Source: JAEUMD01 sp050250815
GTDB taxonomy: Bacteria > Pseudomonadota > Alphaproteobacteria > Rhizobiales > Hyphomicrobiaceae
Direction of reading: 5' to 3'
Length of the DNA: 64,000 nt
NCBI GenBank assembly: GCA_050250815.1
Contig: JBFWNY010000017.1
Span: forward strand, 1 to 64,000
Below are positions 10,280 to 17,180 of the stretch, piece after piece. Below the pieces are notes generated by a model. The model did no database searches. It was not told the DNA's origin and saw nothing but the letters and a program-made list of their open reading frames with translations. Position 1 is the stretch's first letter, and every line of letters starts with the position of its first letter. Made by a program: the position numbers and the translations under genes.

Positions 10280-10302
10280 CGCAGGTCGCGACGCGACCTG
10301 CG
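10280..10302. repeat. 23-bp near-perfect palindrome downstream of the transpeptidase gene
   Basis: CGCAGGTCGCG, a single central A, then CGCGACCTGCG form an uninterrupted inverted repeat. It lies 84 bases after the transpeptidase stop and upstream of a candidate promoter. It could act as a hairpin terminator (there is no clear T tract) or as an operator. Confidence 0.6.
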
Positions 10303-10315
10303 CCGTGCGGTTTCG

Positions 10316-10345
10316 TTGGTGAGGCCCGCCAACCCGTTGTATTAT
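10316..10345 (+). promoter_or_regulatory. Candidate housekeeping promoter for the coiled-coil membrane protein gene
   Basis: TTGGTG is followed after 18 bases by TATTAT, a reasonable -35/-10 pair about 150 bases upstream of the next gene. This is a pattern match only. Confidence 0.35.
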
Positions 10346-10493
10346 GATATGCTGATGCGTGTACGCCGCGCTTTCGCGGTGTAATCGTGCGTGCGGCGCA
10401 GTCAACGAGGCCCGGTCCGGATGGCGGAAACAACCGCCACGCTTCGCCCCACAGGGCGGAAGGAACCTGCGGCTTGGGAGCGAGACAAGCAGG

Positions 10494-11069
10494 ATGCCCG
10501 AATCCAAGAAGCCGCAGGACCAGAACGCGGCGCCGGTGCTCCAGACCGAGCACGGCAAGGCCAATGCCATGGTCGCGCGCCTTGCGCGCCGCGAGGATAC
10601 GATCACCGCGATCGAGCGCATTGCGACGGCGTTCGAGCGCAGCGCACGCCGCTGGGAGATGATCGCCTATCCGGCCCTCGTCATCTTCACGCTGCTGGGC
10701 CTTTACGGCTTCTACCAGATTTATTCCGTGTCGCGTGACATGCGCACGCTGGCCGAGCAGCTGCAGCCCCAGATCGGCGATCACATGACGCGGCTGACCG
10801 CGACCATGGAGACGCTTACCGACAACATCTCGCAGATGTCACGGAACATCGACGTGATGCAGTCCCGCATGGTCTCCATGCAGGTGGATACCCGCACCAT
10901 CGCCATGCAGATGCGTCACCTCGATCAGATGAATCTGCAACTGGGGGAGATCAACCGCTCGGTTCAGACGATGACGTCGCATACGGACATGATGCGTTGG
11001 AACATGGCGAGCATGAACCGCTCGATCGGGCGGCCCATGAACTTCGTCAATGGCTTCATGCCCTGGTAG
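10494..11069 (+). CDS. Single-pass inner-membrane protein with coiled coil, function unknown
   Basis: The 191-residue protein has an acidic/basic cytoplasmic N-terminus, one hydrophobic segment at about residues 56-79, and then a long Met/Gln/Asp-rich helical region with heptad spacing (residues 85-175). It carries many methionines (for example MTSHTDMMRWNMASMNR) and no cysteines. I recognise no named domain. The architecture suggests a membrane-anchored periplasmic coiled-coil tether or sensor. The upstream frame remains open, but the ATG at 10494 begins the conserved-looking part. Confidence 0.7.
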   Translation: MPESKKPQDQNAAPVLQTEHGKANAMVARLARREDTITAIERIATAFERSARRWEMIAYPALVIFTLLGLYGFYQIYSVSRDMRTLAEQLQPQIGDHMTRLTATMETLTDNISQMSRNIDVMQSRMVSMQVDTRTIAMQMRHLDQMNLQLGEINRSVQTMTSHTDMMRWNMASMNRSIGRPMNFVNGFMPW

Positions 11070-11394
11070 CAGCCGCGCTCGTGCCCCCCGCGCCGGGTCC
11101 AATTGCGCCCGGTCGGAGTCAGGCGGGCCGCGCCAGCGACGGGTATATTTCAGGCAAGAACGAAATTTATCTATCTAATTCATATGATTGCGCTTTGAAG
11201 TTGCATGGCTGGAGGCCATGACAACCCGCCGCACCCTGAGGCCTTGACCACGCCTCGCGACGCAGCCACCTTGTTTACTGCACTGCACAACGAATTGCAG
11301 AGCCAAGGGCGAGCCAGCCCGCCGTAAGCCGAAGCAGTATCGCCGGCCGGCCGGACAATCAGCCCCTTTCCCAATAAAATCGGAGATGATCACG
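11070..11394. other. 325-bp spacer with an AT-rich patch
   Basis: No gene is supported here. The segment around 11150-11195 (ATTTATCTATCTAATTCAT) is strikingly AT-rich for this genome and probably contains the promoter of the small gene that follows. A ribosome-binding site (GGAG) lies at its right end. Confidence 0.4.
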
Positions 11395-11520
11395 ATGGCT
11401 AAGGATCCATGCTGTTTCGGTTGCGACGGGTGTCTCAACCTCCTCATCGAGACGGTCGTGCTCGTTGGGGTGTTCTTCGCGGCAGTCGCGCTTACCGTTC
11501 TGCCCCTCTTGGGCGTCTGA
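11395..11520 (+). CDS. 41-residue Cys-rich single-pass membrane peptide
   Basis: This short frame encodes MAKDPCCFGCDGCLNLLIET followed by one hydrophobic helix up to the end (about residues 20-40). GGAG lies roughly 10 bases upstream, and a strong intrinsic terminator follows 38 bases after the stop, so it looks like an independent transcription unit. The N-terminal CCxxCxxC cluster could bind a metal or an Fe-S centre at the membrane surface; this is inference. I do not recognise the family. Confidence 0.6.
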   Translation: MAKDPCCFGCDGCLNLLIETVVLVGVFFAAVALTVLPLLGV

Positions 11521-11558
11521 GCCCGGCTGTCGAACAGTCACCGCATAGCGACAACCGT

Positions 11559-11590
11559 CCGGCGGCCTTTTTGGCCGCCGGATTTGTTTT
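11559..11590 (+). terminator. Strong intrinsic terminator
   Basis: CCGGCGGCC, a TTTTT loop, then GGCCGCCGG make a perfect 9-bp stem followed by ATTTGTTTT. It ends the small Cys-rich gene and separates it from the convergent minus-strand cluster. Confidence 0.88.
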
Positions 11591-11617
11591 GGCGCGGTCT
11601 GATCGGGGTATGCCCTC

Positions 11618-12751
11618 TCAGCCAGCCGAAGGGCAGGAGCCCCCCGCGATCTCTTTGAGCGCCTTGGCTCGCTCCGGGTCCAGGCGTTCCAGCACCGGCA
11701 CGAGGCAGGCGGCCCGCTCCTTCTGCTGGCGGCGGATCAGACGCAGGCCAGTCTCCAGATACTGTTCGGCGGCCGCGGACATGTCGCCCTTCTGGTAGAA
11801 GATGTTGCCCAGCTCGCCCGTAAGATCCGGATTGTCGGGATAGCGCGCGGCAAGGCGCAGATAGGCATCGACCGCATCGGACTTGCCTTTGGCATGGGCC
11901 TGGCGCGCGGCGGTCCATTCTTCAACCAGCGTATGGGCCGGTTCCGTATCGCTCTTTGCGGGCGTCGCGCGAGCCGGTGTAGAGGCCGTTGGTTCGGCCG
12001 GTGCGGTGGATGCGGTTTCCACCGCAGCCGTCGCCGGTGGTTTGCTCGCCGACGCTGCCGGTTTCTCGGCCGGGGAGGGCGCCGCAGATCCGACGCGCGC
12101 CGTCATGGGGACCGTCGCGGCGGTGGCGGGCGCCGGGGATGACGCGGGCTTGGCTGCCGGAGACTTGGCCACGGCTGCCGCCTGAGCGGCTGCGACAGGC
12201 GCCGGTGCTGCGGCGGCAATCGTCGTCGGCGCCGCCGCAGGCTTCGCAGGTTCGGTGGCGGGATGCGCCGGGACGGCAACCTGCGTCGCGGCCGTTGCGG
12301 GTTTCGCGTCGGTCGGGGCGGAGACCGGCGTGGTGGCGACCGGTGTGGCGGCGGTCGGCGTCTTCGAGGCGGCCGCCGCCGTGCTGCCTGCAGCAGCCGG
12401 AGCCGCCGCCGTCGTCGAGCTCGCAGGCCGGTTTGCCTGGCGCGTTCCGGAACTCATCCATTGGCCGAGCACCTGGGGCGCGCAGACGGTGTCACCGACG
12501 TCGCGCAGGATAGGCTCGTGGTAGAGGTAGCCCAGCACGGCGGCGACGCTCGCGCCGGCGAATAGCAAGTGGCTGAAGAGTGAGCGGAAGAAGCGCGACA
12601 CTGGTCCGCGCCGCGGTTTCTCGGCGTGCCGTTTGCCCGCCTCGCTCGATGACTGGTCCATGGGTGCGGGGCGCGCCTCCTTCGCATGTGGACGGGTCGG
12701 CTCGCTGCTCGGTGCGACCGCGCTGGTGTCCTCTGGCTCTGTCGTCGTCAT
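11618..12751 (-). CDS. Membrane-anchored Ala/Pro-rich protein with C-terminal TPR region
   Basis: The 377-residue protein has a hydrophilic N-terminus, one transmembrane helix (about residues 57-77), a roughly 200-residue Ala/Pro/Thr linker, and a C-terminal TPR-like region (DAVDAYLRLAARYPDNPDLTGELGNIFYQKGDMSAAAEQY) shown here only in part. It ends with a Cys-containing helix. The start follows GAGGACACC. The layout fits an inner-membrane protein whose TPR domain sits in the periplasm on a flexible arm. It is the most downstream gene of the minus-strand envelope cluster. Confidence 0.72.
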   Translation of the reverse strand: MTTTEPEDTSAVAPSSEPTRPHAKEARPAPMDQSSSEAGKRHAEKPRRGPVSRFFRSLFSHLLFAGASVAAVLGYLYHEPILRDVGDTVCAPQVLGQWMSSGTRQANRPASSTTAAAPAAAGSTAAAASKTPTAATPVATTPVSAPTDAKPATAATQVAVPAHPATEPAKPAAAPTTIAAAAPAPVAAAQAAAVAKSPAAKPASSPAPATAATVPMTARVGSAAPSPAEKPAASASKPPATAAVETASTAPAEPTASTPARATPAKSDTEPAHTLVEEWTAARQAHAKGKSDAVDAYLRLAARYPDNPDLTGELGNIFYQKGDMSAAAEQYLETGLRLIRRQQKERAACLVPVLERLDPERAKALKEIAGGSCPSAG

Positions 12752-12797
12752 GGTGTCCTCTGGAGCTTCGGTCCGGGCGTGGGCTGGCTCGCGTCCA

Positions 12798-13712
12798 TCA
12801 CTGAGCGGGCGGCGGCGGTGCAGACGCGTTCGGAGGTTGAAACTGGGGTTGGGCTTCTGCCGGGCTGCCGCCAGCCGGCGCGCCGGCTTCGGCCTGCGGT
12901 ACCTCGCTTGCGGGCGGTGCGAACTGCGCGAAGGGTACCTCGCGATACTCTTCGGGAACCTCGAACAGGCTGTCGTCGACGGCTTCGGTCGTGATGTTGA
13001 CGAGGCGCCGCTCCGAGCCGTCAGGCCGGCGTTCGAGAACGGCAACGCCGAGGTCCGGGGCAAACAGAACTTGGCCTTCGCCGACCTGCTGGCCGCTGAT
13101 CAGGTACTGCTGCTCCCATGTCTCCACGGAAAGCGCTTCGTAGGTGGTGTCGCCGTGTCTGATCGAGCGCATGGCGCGACCGTCGTTGAACTCGATGCGC
13201 AGGGCCATGCGCCTTGACGCGTCCCACCAGATGCGCGCCAGCCCAGGGCCACCCTCGGGACCGGTTTGGTAGAGTTCGGCGACGACACCGTCGACGTCCT
13301 CGCCGCCCGTGAGTGTGCACGTGGTGCCGGGCGAGGCCTTGCACGGCTGGTCGGTGGCGAGCAGATCGCCGCCGCGCATCTCTGCGTACTCAGGCGGTAC
13401 GATGCGAACGATGCGAGGGATGCTTTCAACGATGCGGTAGGTGCGGGACGACGGCCGCGAGATCTGAATCACCGGCAGGCCGTTGGCCTGGTAGGCAAGA
13501 AGCGTATCGGTGCCCTTCACCCACAGAAGGGCCGAGCGATTGAAGCCACCGCGCGTCTCCACGACGTCGGCGGAGAACTCCGCGGCCGATGCACCGCTGC
13601 CCGCGAGCAGGCTGGCGGCGATCACGACCACGCTCGTGCACAAGGCCCGGAGTCGTGTTCTGGGCCGTATCGATCGCGCGCCCGGTCGGACCGGGGCAGG
13701 AGGCGCGCTCAT
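12798..13712 (-). CDS. Secreted LolA-like-fold protein with disordered Pro-rich tail
   Basis: The 304-residue protein has a Sec signal peptide cleaved near GASAAEF (about residue 43). The body is mostly beta and looks like LolA/LolB-type or outer-membrane lipoprotein-sorting folds (AEFSADVVETRGGFNRSALL, then repeated short strands and a final FEVPEEYREVPF). A Pro/Ala/Gln-rich tail of about 45 residues follows. Family membership is tentative. It begins 161 bases after the stop of the adjacent sulfur-globule-like gene and ends 47 bases before the TPR gene. Confidence 0.65.
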   Translation of the reverse strand: MSAPPAPVRPGARSIRPRTRLRALCTSVVVIAASLLAGSGASAAEFSADVVETRGGFNRSALLWVKGTDTLLAYQANGLPVIQISRPSSRTYRIVESIPRIVRIVPPEYAEMRGGDLLATDQPCKASPGTTCTLTGGEDVDGVVAELYQTGPEGGPGLARIWWDASRRMALRIEFNDGRAMRSIRHGDTTYEALSVETWEQQYLISGQQVGEGQVLFAPDLGVAVLERRPDGSERRLVNITTEAVDDSLFEVPEEYREVPFAQFAPPASEVPQAEAGAPAGGSPAEAQPQFQPPNASAPPPPAQ

Positions 13713-13872
13713 GGTGGTCCTCGTCGCTTCACTAGGTTGCCGCGTCGGGGGGCGCTGTAGCACCTCCGAACGGTCTCTCAGCCAGGGTGGCTTGTGCTGG
13801 GCATGGCGGCTCGCCCCGGCGGCAGGATCTGGAACTGCCGCCGGAGGGTGTCGCGAACGCCCGCTTGCTGGA

Positions 13873-14229
13873 TCAGCGCCAGCCGGGATAGCCGTAGCCG
13901 TAGCCCGGATAGCCGCCCCAGCCGCCCGGGTAGCCGCCGTAGCCGTAGCCCGGATATCCACCCCAGGGTCCACCGCCCCACGGTCCGCCGCCCCAGCCGC
14001 CCGGATAGCCATTGCCGTAGCCGTTGCCGAAGCCGCGGCCATTGCCGCTGAAGTTCATGCTGAAGTTGCCGTTGCCCCAGCCCGAGCCGTCGCCCCAGCC
14101 ATTGCCCCAGCCCGGACCGTTGTTCCACGGCCCCCAGCCCCAGAATGCCTCCGCTTTCGTCGGAGCCATCGTGGTAGCGCCCACGCCCATCAGGCCGGCG
14201 AGCGCGAGTGTCATGACGATTTTGCGCAT
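13873..14229 (-). CDS. Sulfur-globule-protein-like secreted Gly/Trp/Tyr-rich protein (short form)
   Basis: After a clear signal peptide (cleavage at about residue 28, TKAEA|FWGW) the mature 90 residues are almost entirely Gly, Trp, Asn, Tyr and Pro. The core GDGSGWGNGNFSMNFSGNGR is shared with the neighbouring longer paralog and resembles the core of periplasmic sulfur-globule envelope proteins of purple sulfur bacteria. The tail consists of PGYGYGGYPGG-type repeats. A role in coating elemental sulfur is inferred from composition only; another structural or matrix role is possible. Confidence 0.6.
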   Translation of the reverse strand: MRKIVMTLALAGLMGVGATTMAPTKAEAFWGWGPWNNGPGWGNGWGDGSGWGNGNFSMNFSGNGRGFGNGYGNGYPGGWGGGPWGGGPWGGYPGYGYGGYPGGWGGYPGYGYGYPGWR

Positions 14230-14317
14230 TGCGGTACTCCTGTCCTACGCGTTCTCCCGATCATCGAGCCGGCGTCCGGGAGGTGGCGCCGGAGAGGGCG
14301 GCGGGGCCGTCCTCGGT

Positions 14318-14337
14318 CGGAGGCAGTGCCGCCTCCG
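14318..14337. repeat. Inverted repeat between the two sulfur-globule-like genes
   Basis: CGGAGGC, a 6-base loop and GCCTCCG form a 7-bp hairpin in the spacer. Together with the larger hairpin at 14353-14389 it may attenuate transcription or stabilise mRNA between the paralogs. Confidence 0.4.
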
Positions 14338-14352
14338 GTCCGTGTCGTGAGG

Positions 14353-14389
14353 CGCGCGGCATCAGGACGGGGTGCCCCGATGCCGCGCG
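14353..14389 (-). terminator. Large hairpin just downstream of the long sulfur-globule-like gene
   Basis: An 11-bp perfect stem (CGCGCGGCATC / GATGCCGCGCG) encloses a loop that contains its own GGGG/CCCC pairing. It lies 7 bases beyond the stop of the minus-strand gene ending at 14397. There is no strong T tract, so it is either a partial terminator or an mRNA-stabilising element. Confidence 0.55.
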
Positions 14390-14396
14390 ACAGCGT

Positions 14397-15101
14397 TTAC
14401 TGCTGGCCCTGGGCGGGTGCGGGGGCGCCCTGCGCCGGTGCAGCGCCCTGGGGCGGAGGAGGCGGAGGGGCATAGCCGTACGGCGCGCCGTAGTAGCCCG
14501 GATAGCCCGCGGTGTTGCCCGCGCCGCTGCCGGCCATGTTGGCGCCACCAGACATGCTCATGCCGCCAGACGCCTGGCCCGAACCCGTGCCGTAGCCCTG
14601 GTTCCAGTAGCCCGGACCACCCGGATAGTAGCCGGGCGGGGGATAGCCGCCGGCTGGCGGCGGCGTCGTGCTGCCGGTGGTGGAGGGAGCCGGCGCGGCG
14701 GCCGGAGCGGCCGGAGCGGCAGCCTGCGGAGCAGGCGCAGAGCTCTGAGCCGGCGGGGCCGGCGGCGCCGGGGGCGGCGGCGGAGCGTAGCCGTACGGGG
14801 CACCGTAGTAGCCGGGGCCGCCATAGGGTCCACCCCAGTAGCCGGGATAGCCGCCGTAGCCATAGCCCGGGTAGCCGTAGCCGCGGCCGTTCATGTTACT
14901 GTTGCCCGAGAAGTTCATGCCGAAGTTCCCGGAGCCGGAGCCGTCGCCCCAGCCGTTGCCGTTGCCCCAGCCGGGACCACCCCAGCCTGGACCGCCCCAG
15001 CCGGGGCCCCAGCCCCAAGCATGGGCGCTGCCCGTGGGCAGAATGGCGGCGCCGAGGCCCAGGAGGGCCGCTAGTGCCGCCGCGCGTGTAAAGTTCTTCA
15101 T
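14397..15101 (-). CDS. Sulfur-globule-protein-like secreted protein (long form with Pro-rich repeats)
   Basis: The 234-residue precursor has a signal peptide (cleavage about residue 28, GSAHA|WGWG), then the core GWGDGSGSGNFGMNFSGN shared with its shorter neighbour. YPGYGYGGYPG repeats, a polyproline stretch, and a second copy of a GYYGAPYGYAPPPPP module near the C-terminus follow (the module occurs twice). It has no cysteines. AAGGGAGACG precedes the start. The repeats point to a structural protein; a sulfur-globule coat is the closest known family, held with moderate confidence. Confidence 0.6.
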   Translation of the reverse strand: MKNFTRAAALAALLGLGAAILPTGSAHAWGWGPGWGGPGWGGPGWGNGNGWGDGSGSGNFGMNFSGNSNMNGRGYGYPGYGYGGYPGYWGGPYGGPGYYGAPYGYAPPPPPAPPAPPAQSSAPAPQAAAPAAPAAAPAPSTTGSTTPPPAGGYPPPGYYPGGPGYWNQGYGTGSGQASGGMSMSGGANMAGSGAGNTAGYPGYYGAPYGYAPPPPPPQGAAPAQGAPAPAQGQQ

Positions 15102-15211
15102 GTCTCGTCGTCTCCCTTGCACTTGGACCCTCCGCAGTCGAGCGGACTTTTCTTATGCGGTGCCGAGGGGAGGGTCCTGGTCCCCGGCGGGCATTTGAAT
15201 CCCAGGCAGCG

Positions 15212-15958
15212 TCAGTAGGGGACGATGCCGGGGAATGGCACGGCCCCGCCCCACGGGATGCCGAGTGGCACTCCGGGGTAGGCGCCGTACGGCGCGGTGG
15301 CGCCGTACGCGCCGTAGGCGTAGGGCGTCGAAAGCGTGGACGGGCCGTAGAAGCCCGGATGGGTCGCAGCCTGGCCGGCGGCCGGCGGGGGTGCAGGCTG
15401 GGCGGTGGCCGGCTGCGACGCCGCTGGCGCTGACGGGGCGGATGGCTGGGTCGGATCGCTGCCGAGCGGCGGATACGACGTAAGCGGGGCCTGATAGGGG
15501 GCCGCCCGGGCGGGCGCACTGACCTGCGGCCCGCCGGGGGGCACCACCGGCACCAGGATGTAGGCCGCCGCCCCGCCTTGCGGGGTATACACGGGTACGC
15601 TCGGCGCCGGCTGGGCATAGGCCGTGCCCGCTCCGAGGTAGCTGCTGGTGCTGCCGGTCGTCGACGGCGATGCCTGAGCGCTGGGCGTATAGGCCGGGGG
15701 AGCGGCGATGTGCGGCTGGTAGGTCGGCTGCTGGTAGGTCGCCGGCGGTTGGGGATAGGCGGGAGCTGCGGACGCCGGCGCCTGATAGGGATTGCTGCCG
15801 TAACCCTGATAGACCGGCGCGCCCGACGGCTGCTGGACATACGACGGCTGGCCCTGGGACGGTGGCACGTACCAGGGGTTCGTCTGCGCGAGTGCGGTCT
15901 CAGCGGTCATGACGGACAGCGCTCCCAGAGCAAATTTCAGTGTCAGGCTCGACGCCAT
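15212..15958 (-). CDS. Secreted Pro/Ala/Tyr-rich low-complexity protein
   Basis: A signal peptide (about 24 residues, ending ETALA|Q) is followed by 220 residues dominated by Pro, Ala, Tyr, Gln and Ser with no recognisable globular domain. It carries SYPPLGSDP, related to motifs in the upstream neighbour, and SPSTTGSTSS, related to a linker in the downstream sulfur-globule-like protein. The shared pieces argue that these proteins arose and work together. It follows the upstream gene by 24 bases, so they are cotranscribed. Confidence 0.65.
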   Translation of the reverse strand: MASSLTLKFALGALSVMTAETALAQTNPWYVPPSQGQPSYVQQPSGAPVYQGYGSNPYQAPASAAPAYPQPPATYQQPTYQPHIAAPPAYTPSAQASPSTTGSTSSYLGAGTAYAQPAPSVPVYTPQGGAAAYILVPVVPPGGPQVSAPARAAPYQAPLTSYPPLGSDPTQPSAPSAPAASQPATAQPAPPPAAGQAATHPGFYGPSTLSTPYAYGAYGATAPYGAYPGVPLGIPWGGAVPFPGIVPY

Positions 15959-15982
15959 CGACGATCTCGTTTTCCTCGTGCA

Positions 15983-17056
15983 TCACCAGCGGCGCTGCTG
16001 TGGAGCGCCTTGCCATGCATGTGGTGGCGCCCATTGCTGCGGTGGAGGTTGTTGCCATCCGCCTTGCGCCTGCGGAGGCGGCCACCGCTGCGGGGCGCCC
16101 TGCCACGTCGGCTGGGGCGGATACTGTGGGGGCGCCGCCCACCGTTGGCTGGGCGGGGGACCGGCGGGCCCGGCTGCCTGCGCCTGGGGCGACGCCACAG
16201 CGGCCTGCGGCGGCGTCTGAGGTTGGACGCCCGGCTGGGGTTGAACCCCGGGCCGCGCGGCGATGCCGGGCCCATGCGGGTTGAACCCCATTGGCGGATA
16301 GCCGTGAGGCGTGAGCGGCGCGGCGCCAGTCGCTGCTGACGGCGGTGCTCCGGCGGTCGCTTGCGGCGCCGGTCTCACAACCGGACTTTGAGGTGATGGG
16401 TCTGCCTGCCGCGCGGGAGCGGCCGGCTGCGGAACGGCGGCCGGTGCCGTGGCTTGCGGCGCGGGCGGGGCTGCCGCCGGTTTCGCCGCCGCCGCTGAAG
16501 GTGGCGCATCGGCTGGCTTGGCCGCAACCGGTGGCGCCGTTGCGGGCTGTGGAGCAGATGCGGCAGGCGTCGCCGAAGCGGGCGCAGACGTTGGGGGTGT
16601 CGGCGCCGCAGGCTTGGCGGTTTGGCTCGTCGTTGCCGGCGCCGCTGCTGGCGCTGCCGGGGCCTCGGTCGTGGCGGCCTTGGCCGGTGCAGTCGTGGCG
16701 CTTGCGCCGCTGCCAGTTGCAGGCTTGGCGGCATCGAAACCCGTAATCGGAGCGTATGGGCCGAGCGGCGGCGCTTCGTGCAGCGGACCTACCGGCCAGG
16801 GACCGCGGAGCGACGGCCCGGTCTTCTCGCCAGGTCCACCCGGGTCGTAGCCCAGCGGCGGATACGTGTTGCCACCCGCCTGCGCCAGGATCTTCTCGGT
16901 GGAATGCAGCTGGGACGGCCGGCCATCGTGGAGGTCGACGCGCGCTGTCGCCACGACGTAGAGGTTGCGGTCGACCTCCCAGGGATGGGCGGAGGCAACG
17001 GCGGGTAGGACGAGTGCTGCGGCAAGCGCGGCGAGTGCCGGCATTGTCGGGGTCAT
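15983..17056 (-). CDS. Secreted Ala/Pro-rich protein with repeated YPPxG motif
   Basis: From the ATG at 17056 the 357-residue precursor has a signal peptide (about 23 residues, AVASA|HPW), a conserved-looking segment of about 80 residues (EVDRNLYVVATARVDLHDGR), a long Ala/Pro linker, and a Gln/Trp/Pro-rich tail. TYPPLGYDPGGPG near the start and GYPPMGFNPHGPG in the second half are two copies of one motif. The start is uncertain because longer starts up to 17197 are open. No family recognised. Confidence 0.6.
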   Translation of the reverse strand: MTPTMPALAALAAALVLPAVASAHPWEVDRNLYVVATARVDLHDGRPSQLHSTEKILAQAGGNTYPPLGYDPGGPGEKTGPSLRGPWPVGPLHEAPPLGPYAPITGFDAAKPATGSGASATTAPAKAATTEAPAAPAAAPATTSQTAKPAAPTPPTSAPASATPAASAPQPATAPPVAAKPADAPPSAAAAKPAAAPPAPQATAPAAVPQPAAPARQADPSPQSPVVRPAPQATAGAPPSAATGAAPLTPHGYPPMGFNPHGPGIAARPGVQPQPGVQPQTPPQAAVASPQAQAAGPAGPPPSQRWAAPPQYPPQPTWQGAPQRWPPPQAQGGWQQPPPQQWAPPHAWQGAPQQRRW

Positions 17057-17180
17057 AGCGCCGGAAGAAGCGCGGTGCGCGTGATGCGCGCCGCATCCGC
17101 TGTCTCCCTTACGCATCATCCTGCCAACGATCGTCACGCCATTCTCCATCATCGCATCACCGGCGGCGCCAACGCGCCCC

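Noticed and set aside
13873..15101. Tandem nucleotide repeats as a CRISPR or minisatellite
   Set aside because: The repetitive look comes from Gly/Tyr/Pro codons in the two secreted proteins; units are irregular and there are no spacers.
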